A stretch of DNA of 64,000 nt from Patiria miniata (Eukaryota; Echinodermata; Asteroidea; Valvatida; Asterinidae): contig NW_024037069.1 of NCBI RefSeq assembly GCF_015706575.1, positions 33,811,315 to 33,875,314 of the forward strand, in the 5' to 3' direction. Positions within the stretch are counted from its first letter, which is position 1. Each line of letters starts with the position of its first letter. Below are positions 43,849 to 64,000 of the stretch, piece after piece. The notes under the pieces were generated by a model. That model saw nothing but the letters and a program-made list of their open reading frames with translations. It made no database searches and was not told the DNA's origin. A program made the position numbers and the translations under genes.

Positions 43849-45628
43849 TCAAGCCATATTTTCCCACCGAGTCTCGAAAACAATAGTACGGACCAGATTC
43901 ATATCTTTTGTTGACACTGCTAGTTTAAATACGGAAACAATTTTTTTCACAAGTAATATGATCATAGCAAACATTTTTAGTTTGGAAACAGCCATGCAGT
44001 TTGGCTGCGTTAAAGGAACTATTTGATGTGATTCTTGTAAAATTGCTCGAAAAAAATACTTCCTCAACCACTGTGATTCATATTAAGCCTGGCCCTAATA
44101 CTGTTGTAGTGTGCTCTAAACACCCCATGTCCAACCCACAAACGGGGGGGGGGGGGAGAGAAAGTAAATTTAACTCTGGAAATTACGGGAAAGGGGCCTA
44201 AACGGGGTTTGTTTTGCACGTTATTACGATGTTCGTTTTTCGAAATTTCCAAAGACAGTTGATGAACACAAATCTCTTTTTCCTTTTTTTCCTCATTTTG
44301 GCTGAACTGAGGTAATTTTTTTAAAGAATATCAACATTTGTTGACAACAGATTTAACTTTGGACAAAATAGAAGACATTTATCACTGCATGGCGACATAT
44401 TATTTGCGAGAGCTCGGCGGTGGGTGGGGTGGGGAAGGGTGGGGAGGGGAGGGGGGGTATGAAACACTCCCTCCCCTGACCAAGAATGGGGAGGGAAGTA
44501 AGAAAAATTGAACTTCAGAAACTCCAGGAAAATGGTAAAAACGCAAAGTTTCCGTGTGTAATTTCCGAACGTTGTAATAGTCATGAATATAAAACACCCT
44601 CCAAGGTGAGAAATGGTCCCCTTCTCTTCGCTTTTCCAAATTTCAAAGGAAGGTCGACAAACTGTGATCACTTCATCTTTCTTTGCCCTAATTTGATCTA
44701 AACTGAGTTGGAAGAATGAAAATAACTTATTTCCGGCTTCATGGTTTTAAATCTGAATCATTTAAAAGACACACAAAAATTGTGACTTTGTTTAAATTTC
44801 CTGGTTCAATAGATGACATTGGCATACACTTGAAGATATGTCATGAATGATATATGTACTTGAATGGAAACGAAACAGGAACATATTCTGTTTATTATTT
44901 CCTTGAAGGACATGACACATATGCTCAATAAATTTGGCCATATTTGCCAGTTATATATCAAAATTTGGCACTGCCAAAGCAATCATCGGAATCATAGACT
45001 TGACTTAGGTTGAGTGGCGTTTTTGGTTTTTATTACTCACCATCCCAATAAGGTGTGTTCACAAATTAGTTCGAGACCAAGTGTCCTTTCCCCGTATGGA
45101 TTCTATTTGATCTTGAAGTGTGGAAGCAACCAAAAACATTACAAATATTTAAACACGTTATGTACATGGTCATTTGTATCGGTGAATCATCAACCAAAAA
45201 CCTTAGAGAGAGTGATCACGAGTGAAGTCAGACTTCAGAAAAGTCTATGAAAACTCTGCATTTTTCTACACATCAAGAGGAAACCAAAAAAGACCAGGAA
45301 GGTACTATCACGCACATAGAGGAATGGACAAATGAAATGCCGCATCTGTTGATGAATATTAATGAGGCAGGGTAAAACCAAATACAACATGTTTTTGCGA
45401 GGAAATAGTAATAATGATCCCTCAGCGCTGGCTTCGCCTCGGGAGATCAATCCAACATCTGGGGGTCATTAGTTTTCACTTTTTCCTCACATTGTATGTT
45501 GTATTTTTTACACTAATACGACACGGCGAACTGTACCCGGGAAGAGTGGGGCTTTGAAGTGCAAATCTGTATTCCTTTTCATAAACTGATAATACAAATA
45601 AAATCTCCAGCCCCGCAAACCAGCCAGG

Positions 45629-57972
<12,344 letters not shown>

Positions 57973-58791
57973 ATGACGTCATTACCTTGACGATGTTACG
58001 TGTCATCTTCGAAATTAGTCAAGCGAGTGGTTCAGAATCTTTCCTGATTTGTAAGTGTCGAGTTTGAGTGGATGCATTCACGCAGACTGTTATTTTGTAA
58101 TGTAATGTAAAGTAGAACATTTACAGCAGCTTTTGTCCTTGTAATCAGCGGGTCTTTTACGTCAGTCAAGATTTAGCCTGTTATAAATTTAGAGCAAGAT
58201 TTACTGATTTTTTTTTTTTTTGCATTTCTTATTCTGATCGAATTTCCAATTCATTGACGGTTTTAGAATAAGCCTTTAAATTTACAGACATTTTAACGTT
58301 ATATATTGCTATTCTGGACATTATTTTGTTTTCGTGTAGAAAAACCTGTAAAAAACAGTCATCTTACTCACACTGTGAAAACGTTTTCAACCAAAATGTT
58401 TTTTTTCTATGATGTACATTAGGTTGCACATCGCAGTATGTTTGTCAGAGTGTTGTTTATAATCCCAAACGCATTTCGCACGAGACCATGTTTCATTTAA
58501 TCAACGCTTATATTGTATAGCGAGGACGTTACAATGGAATGCCAATACACTGTGTATAGTTCTGTTGATGCCTAAAGCATTTAACCTATGATGTAACCCG
58601 GGAATATTTTGTATAGTAAAATAATGTGTTATGGACATTATCTACTCAGACTGACAATATAAGGATCAATTGTGTATGTACAAACGAATATGGAGTTTTC
58701 AATCACTGTTATCAGTGTATTAGGACAATCTACAACTCATGTAGTTGTTAGTACAGATAGAGTACTACCCTTATGTAATATTTGTAAAATA

Positions 58792-59701
58792 CAGGGCCAC
58801 GGTGTGTCAAAACAAGAAGTAATCCAAAAAGAATGGGTAAACATGCAGGTATAAGTAGTAATATGTAAATTGTTGAATAAGTGGTGAGTTAAGACGTCAG
58901 AAGAATACGCTGTCGTTGTTGACAGTGCATTAAGATGGGACGTTTTGCATATATTGTTGCTTATAATGGTACTTCATGTTATCCATAAATAATAAATCAT
59001 TCCAAAGATTTTGTTTTTCATCACAACTAGCAATCCAATTTCAAAATTTCAAAAATATAATAATATCTTCCGATGGGCAAAGCCAAGGCTATGCTAAGTT
59101 GGGCCGACACCCAAGTTATGTTCTGAGTACATTTTTGCAATAGGTAGTTATTGTTTTATTATTTGTTTTTTAATGGTTAAAATTATTGGTTTTATCATGA
59201 AACAAGATATTCAATTGATGCTCAAATAGTGTAACAGGTTTGCCTCCTCATTCAACACATAATCCACTGCGACTGCACGCCTTTTGGACAGCTCAATTCA
59301 TCACTGACTCAGTCAAACTTGAAAAAAACTAGATTTTTTGGCCTTGTGATGTTGGAAAAATCTCTGGAAGGATCAATCATTCATGGACAAGATTATATTA
59401 TGTACCATTGTATGCACCGACATCTTGAACATACCCCTGTTTTGATGCACTCTCCACAGCGGCATTGTTCTGACAGCTTAACTCACCACTTATTAAACAA
59501 ATTTTGGGGGAAAAGATGATTAGTGGTCTTTGTTTTGAAATCAATGGTGCTCGGTCATCCGTGACTTAAGACATAAAAATAGGACATCAATGAAAAGCTT
59601 ATGAACTACCCCATTAGATTGAGCCAATTTGACAGTGTTCAGGTTCATAACTGTTACATATTAACCCATTATTTGTGGAATACCTTTTTTTATACACCCT
59701 G
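58792..59701. mobile_element. ~910-bp mariner-like non-autonomous element with long diverged inverted ends
   Basis: Flanked by TA (58790-58791, 59702-59703), starts CAGGG and ends CCCTG. The terminal ~200 bases are inverse relatives: a TWATTCCAMAAA-like run with AATGGGTWAA on both ends and GAATAAGTGGTGAGTTAAG against TTTAATAAGTGGTGAGTTAAG on the complement of the other end, then GTCAGAA and GACAGTGCAT-type steps. The paralogous 3' flank of gene B lacks it. No transposase frame is recognised. Confidence 0.55.
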
Positions 59702-62370
59702 TATAGTAACATTTGGGAGACATTTGTCAAGCTTCATACGTAAGTGTTTTTATATCACATTGCAGACATTGGATCAGTAGCCTCTTTGTATGGCTTGATG
59801 CATTTACTTTTTTATTATCAAATGATGTTAACAGTAAGGCTAAATGATACATAAACATGAAAAAGTAATTTTCAAGCAGTGAAGAATACTTAATTTTACT
59901 TCTCAGATGTTGTTTAGGCCAACACATTTCACATGTAATTTCGTTAATTCTGTGAGAAAGATTCGAAAGGCTTCATGTATTTTGTAGCGTATTTTGAAAT
60001 ACGATTTTTCGACAGTTTTTCCAATGTAATCTCAACATTTTAAATCTTTACAATTATTTGTAGTCCAAAATTGAGCATTTTTATAAGAATTATAGTTTGT
60101 CAGATTGATTAGCTTTTGCTATGTGACAACAGCGACTGACTTAAGACGTTTCATTGAATTTAGGATTTTGTTGACTTTCTTTCGATTGTTCTACATTCGA
60201 TGTCCTTTTTTTGCTGAGAATCCATATTGACCAAACAAAAACAGGGAAAAGAGCACCTTTTAGTGAAAATGTGAGATCACGTTTTTAAACTTTAAGTTTA
60301 ATATATGTATGGGCTTAATTATATATGTAATCGATAACAGATCAAAATGATAGGAATGCTAAAATGAAAAAAAAAGTTGCTTCCATCGAAAAACGAAGTA
60401 TTCTATTATTTTTAGCCTGTATATACTCTTCCAAAACTATTGCGTAAATCTGAAGGTGGGATGGGAAGGTTACTTTTTGACCAGAGGGGATGAGCGAATC
60501 ATCCCGCCCAGATTTGTGTGGTGAGAAACCAAACATGCCGAGTTTGAGCTTATCTTGTAACTTTTTTTAACAATCCAAATAATCATATGAAATAATTCTG
60601 AAATATCATCAGAAGAAACATTACAAAAGGTTCAAATGCACCGTTCTGATGCAAGGCTATGGGACGTAAGGGCGCAAGTTTGCAGAAATGTTCATGCGTA
60701 CACATTTTTTATCATGAACTGTGGCCTCTAATGTAGGTGGTGTTCAGCACCCCCCCCCCCCCCGCCTTTCGAATATCCATGGCGGGGGAGCGCAGGAATT
60801 TTGTTCATCCCCCTCCCCCACACGCCGACACGGATTTCAGCCACCGTCGAAAACCACAAACGCAAACATTGGTTTAGGGAAGGAATAATATATATTCTCC
60901 GATTAAACATTCATTTCATCGGTTGTAAAGGTCGTGTAGTTTTGTCAACGGTTTCATTGTACGTTTTACGAATAAAATAAATAGCGCCCTCTAAATAATG
61001 ATAATAATATTCGATTCCTCAAAGCGTTTACAAATAGAACGAGGAACACACCCAATTTAAAAGCCATGAAAGCTATGGGCAGTTAATTTTGAAGTGGTGA
61101 CTTCTTGCACAGGAAATTGTAGATTAAATTTCGTGACCCCATATCTTTGCGCTCTTAGTTTTGTTCTATACCGGTGCAAGGGTCATGCACGTCCACTTCC
61201 GCAAATTAACTGGGTATACGAGAATGTACGGCCACTGACCGTGGCTAAAAGCTGCAATGCGAGATCAATTTGTCCTTAAAAACATTTTGTGAAAACGATA
61301 ATCGAATATCAGCTGTGGGGGTAACCGAATATTGCCGGTACCTTGTTGGAGCTGGTTGAGAAATGTCATGTGAGGGCGCACTACTATAAAACTTTGTTCG
61401 TCCTACTGCTCTATATCCATGACCTCTATTTTATATTTAGCTCCAATAAACATTTTGGGCAGCACGTGACCAATGGTCCCGTACACACGAAATAAGCGCC
61501 TTTGTTAGGGCGTTGGGGAAGAGAGAACTTCAAAACAAACAGCACCATTTGCATCGCGAACATCAAAAAAAAAATAATGTGTCACAATCTTGGCATTTAT
61601 ACAAACTGAGAAAATGACGTGCAACCTCTGTTATAAACTTCAAATGTCAATTTATACAGAGATATTAATAGCAACGGCGTGGGACGAAAAGGGGAATTCT
61701 CCGGCATTGTTATAGTTATTCACAGAAAGGATTGGGAAACTAGACTGGAATGTAATACACACAATTTGCAGCGAGCGATTTTTGTTTACATATCTTTATA
61801 TTGTGACGGAGCACGAAGTGTATGTGATTAATTCAATGAAACCACTTGTCTGTATAATGGCTATATTACATCGAGTTACCCACACTTTGCATATTGGCAG
61901 ATCCTGATCGCTGATTGGTCAGTTGGACTTAGCCACTATTGTATGGCAGAGTGAATTTGTATTGGGGCTATAGGCTACCGGGTGAACTCAGGGGTAAACA
62001 AGCAGCTGGATTTTAGGCAGATGATTAAGATGATTCAAGTGATAACTTAAAGGGAATATACATCATTTGCTTTTGCTGTAATTTTCAGAAATGGATGGAA
62101 TTGGGGGGTTGGAAATACATGTATATAGCAAATATAGTTACACTGACTTTTTTTGAGGTTTTGGGTTCGAAAATGCTATAAAAACCAAGAAAAACAATCA
62201 TTTTCCTGTAGTCTGGTTCCCTGACTTCATATAAGAAGAAACAGAGCAGTTTACATACATTGGGGAATTGTAAGGTCAAGGAACCAGTCTAGCTGGCTAG
62301 TTTGTAATTGATTGCAAACAAGTGCATTGGTCAATTGGGGCCAGTATTTGAAAAAAAAAAACCGGGTTTT

Positions 62371-62404
62371 TTTCCAACGCTGATCGGCCGATCAGCGTTG
62401 GAAA
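62371..62404. repeat. Perfect 34-bp palindrome
   Basis: TTTCCAACGCTGATCGG followed directly by its exact inverse. No spacer. Possibly the fused ends of a decayed element or a symmetric protein-binding site. Confidence 0.85.
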
Positions 62405-63622
62405 TTGATACAAAAATACCACTTTTCTTGAAAATGACAGTATACCAGGTGCCACAATTTTACAGGATGCTTTACACTGTCATTCACTAACAGTCCAGCA
62501 AGGTATTTCAAAATGATTTAGTAGTTTTATTTTTGATGTTTGCAAATGTTGTATTTTCCCTTTAATGATTGGAACAAGTAACTGGGGTTTAAGTAATACT
62601 AGACCAATAAGGATGATGATGAGGATTGATTAAAGGCTTGACCATTGTTTGTGATCTTATGACTCCGATTCCACTCATTCCACTGGCTCAAATTATTGCT
62701 ACTTAGACTTATAATCGCCGAATGTCAGGGCCGAAGTCCCAGGGTAGATAAAAGGGCCTGAGAGGATTACAAATCCCAAGGATTCCTCCTCCCTACTCCC
62801 CTTCCGCAATCCCATTCCACAAACCCCTTCCACCTTCAATCGGCGGTATTCCACCGAGGATTCCACTGACGGTATTCCACCGAGGATAACTTGTGCCGTG
62901 GCCCACCGCTGCGGGGACAGGACGCCATCGAGGCGGCACGCTACTTATCAAACCAGCCTGACGAAGGAGAGCTGGCACGACAACGTCACAATAGGATACA
63001 GTATCTAAAACTAAATTGTTCCTTCATTTGTTTGGATTCTGAACGTTAGAATTATCATCACAACTCATATCTCAGAATCGATCTGACAAAAATCTCTTGT
63101 ATTTGTAAAAAAAAATCCCTGGCAGATATCATTATTACCTATGACAAAGTTCGATTCTGAGTACTGAAAAGAGGTTAATTTTAATTGATTGTATAATTAA
63201 TTATGTAGCCTAGTCACTGTTCCTGTTCATTAAGGAAATACAAATCAGACGGCATAAAGGTTAATTATAAATACGCGACTGTCACACAAGTAAGCAAATT
63301 ATGAGCCAGTATTTCGTTTGGCACACAGCCCCACTGGATGTTGTTGACTCAAACGCGAACTCATTTTATATTCATGGTTTCGTAAACCCATTCTACTTTC
63401 TAGATGGCATTCATTTATTGCAGAATTCAGTTGTGCTCCTACCACAAGTTCAATCAGAACGTGACCCTTATACGCTTGGCTTACTCGCAACTGCGCATGT
63501 ATTTTGTCGGAGGCCAGATAACTGTTCTTCATTCTGGAACATGGCGACTTTTGCGTTTCGGTTTGTGATCTAGTTACCCAATTTACGTCCCGGTAAACAT
63601 ATTCTGTTGAACAAAACATACC

Positions 63623-63692
63623 ATGGCATCATCTCCAAAATGTCGTCTCCTAGTTTCGGTGTTTTTGTGGGCTTGTGCCATTCTTCACACAG
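63623..63692 (+). CDS. Gene D exon 1: signal-peptide exon of a probable further tandem receptor
   Basis: ATG at 63623, MASSPKCRLLVSVFLWACAI then LHTG, ending in phase 1 at GGTAAAT. Length 70 bp, phase and the small-residue/Gly ending match the first exons of B (76 bp) and C (73 bp), and B also starts MAS. It lies 5.65 kb downstream of gene C's stop on the same strand, the same spacing as from B to C. The rest of the gene would lie right of the window; with an intron 1 of 1.5-1.7 kb, no further exon is expected before 64000. Confidence 0.5.
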
Positions 63693-64000
63693 GTAAATAT
63701 ACAGTTAAATATATCAAAATTACAACCCGGAAATGAAATAAATAAAATGTCAGTGTATCCGTATATTGTGCCAATATCTACATATACTATGTACATTATC
63801 GTCATTTTGATTGAACGTAAGAGGAAATTCTTCGGAACTTTCACAAGTGGAACTAACACACGGATAAAATATTCCTTACACTACTTCAATCTAAAACACT
63901 TTGTTGAACCAAAAGTATGAAACATTCTGTTTTTTTAACGAATAGCCGAACGCAGTAAACAAAAATGTGTAAAAAAAAGTTTAAACTCCCCTCGTAATAA

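Larger units (their letters stand above)
42355..45140. repeat. R block copies 3 and 4 upstream of gene C
   Basis: Copy 3 runs 42355-42640, 43260-43495 and 43856-44110, split by two inserted elements (42646-43250 and 43496-43848). Copy 4 follows at 44113-45140. Landmarks are the same as in copies 1 and 2 (GGAAAGGGGTATAAAACGGG, GGAAGGTCGACAAAC, GACATGACACATATGCTCAA). Copy 4 is inserted between two parts of the conserved promoter-like flank (44059-44113 and 45525-45628). Confidence 0.6.
57973..63622. other. Spacer between genes C and D
   Basis: 57973-60010 is the 3' flank of gene C, alignable in patches with 40349-42120 apart from the insertion at 58792-59701. From 60010 to 63622 no exon is recognised. 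It holds a C13 tract near 60751, a perfect 34-bp palindrome (62371-62404), and a GCGGTATTCCACCGAGGAT-type repeat in two copies (about 62842 and 62868). Confidence 0.5.

Overview
The window looks like genomic DNA from an invertebrate animal, most likely a deuterostome (lancelet, hemichordate or echinoderm; the sequence alone does not decide which). The genes have many short exons with GT/AG borders and consistent phases. The introns and spacers are full of simple repeats, foldback elements and one L2/CR1-like LINE tail. No bacterial or viral gene organisation is seen.

The coding content is a cluster of receptor tyrosine kinase genes of the Tie/TEK (angiopoietin receptor) type whose ectodomains begin with a fucolectin-like (FTP, F5/8-type) lectin domain. 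Gene A (minus strand, 404-13465) is the 5' part of a receptor: signal peptide, FTP, two Ig-like domains, Tie-type EGF repeats with the diagnostic FCLPDPYGCSC stretch, and at least four FN3 domains. Its membrane and kinase exons lie beyond the left edge. Gene B (plus, 29986-40348, 18 exons, 857 aa) and gene C (plus, 45629-57972, 20 exons, 961 aa) are complete tandem paralogues. Both have signal peptide, FTP, FN3 domains, one transmembrane segment, tyrosine kinase and a short tyrosine tail, but no Ig or EGF exons. C has a fourth, membrane-proximal FN3 that B lacks. A lone signal-peptide exon at 63623-63692 probably starts a further tandem gene D that runs off the right edge.

All extracellular modules except the last FN3 units are bounded by phase-1 introns, which allows the domain loss and gain seen between paralogues. 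The kinases keep the glycine loop, the catalytic Lys, HRDLAARN and DFG. Gene C differs at the P+1 loop (TRNPVRW, against TRIPVRW in B) and in the C-terminal tail, where one of two tyrosines is replaced by His.

Region by region: 1-7033 gene A exons; 7034-13386 its first intron, with a 9-bp-TSD foldback element and a minisatellite; 13387-18690 a duplicated first-exon/upstream segment, one copy carrying a 372-bp inverted-repeat element; 18690-19490 a 5'-truncated LINE; 19500-29985 a repeat-rich spacer with a recurring R block; 29986-40348 gene B; 40349-45628 its downstream region and the upstream region of C, with three TIR elements; 45629-57972 gene C; 57973-63622 a spacer with a mariner-like element; 63623 onward the start of gene D. 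B and C are duplicated together with their 5' and 3' flanks, so aligning the paralogous flanks exposes several young insertions.
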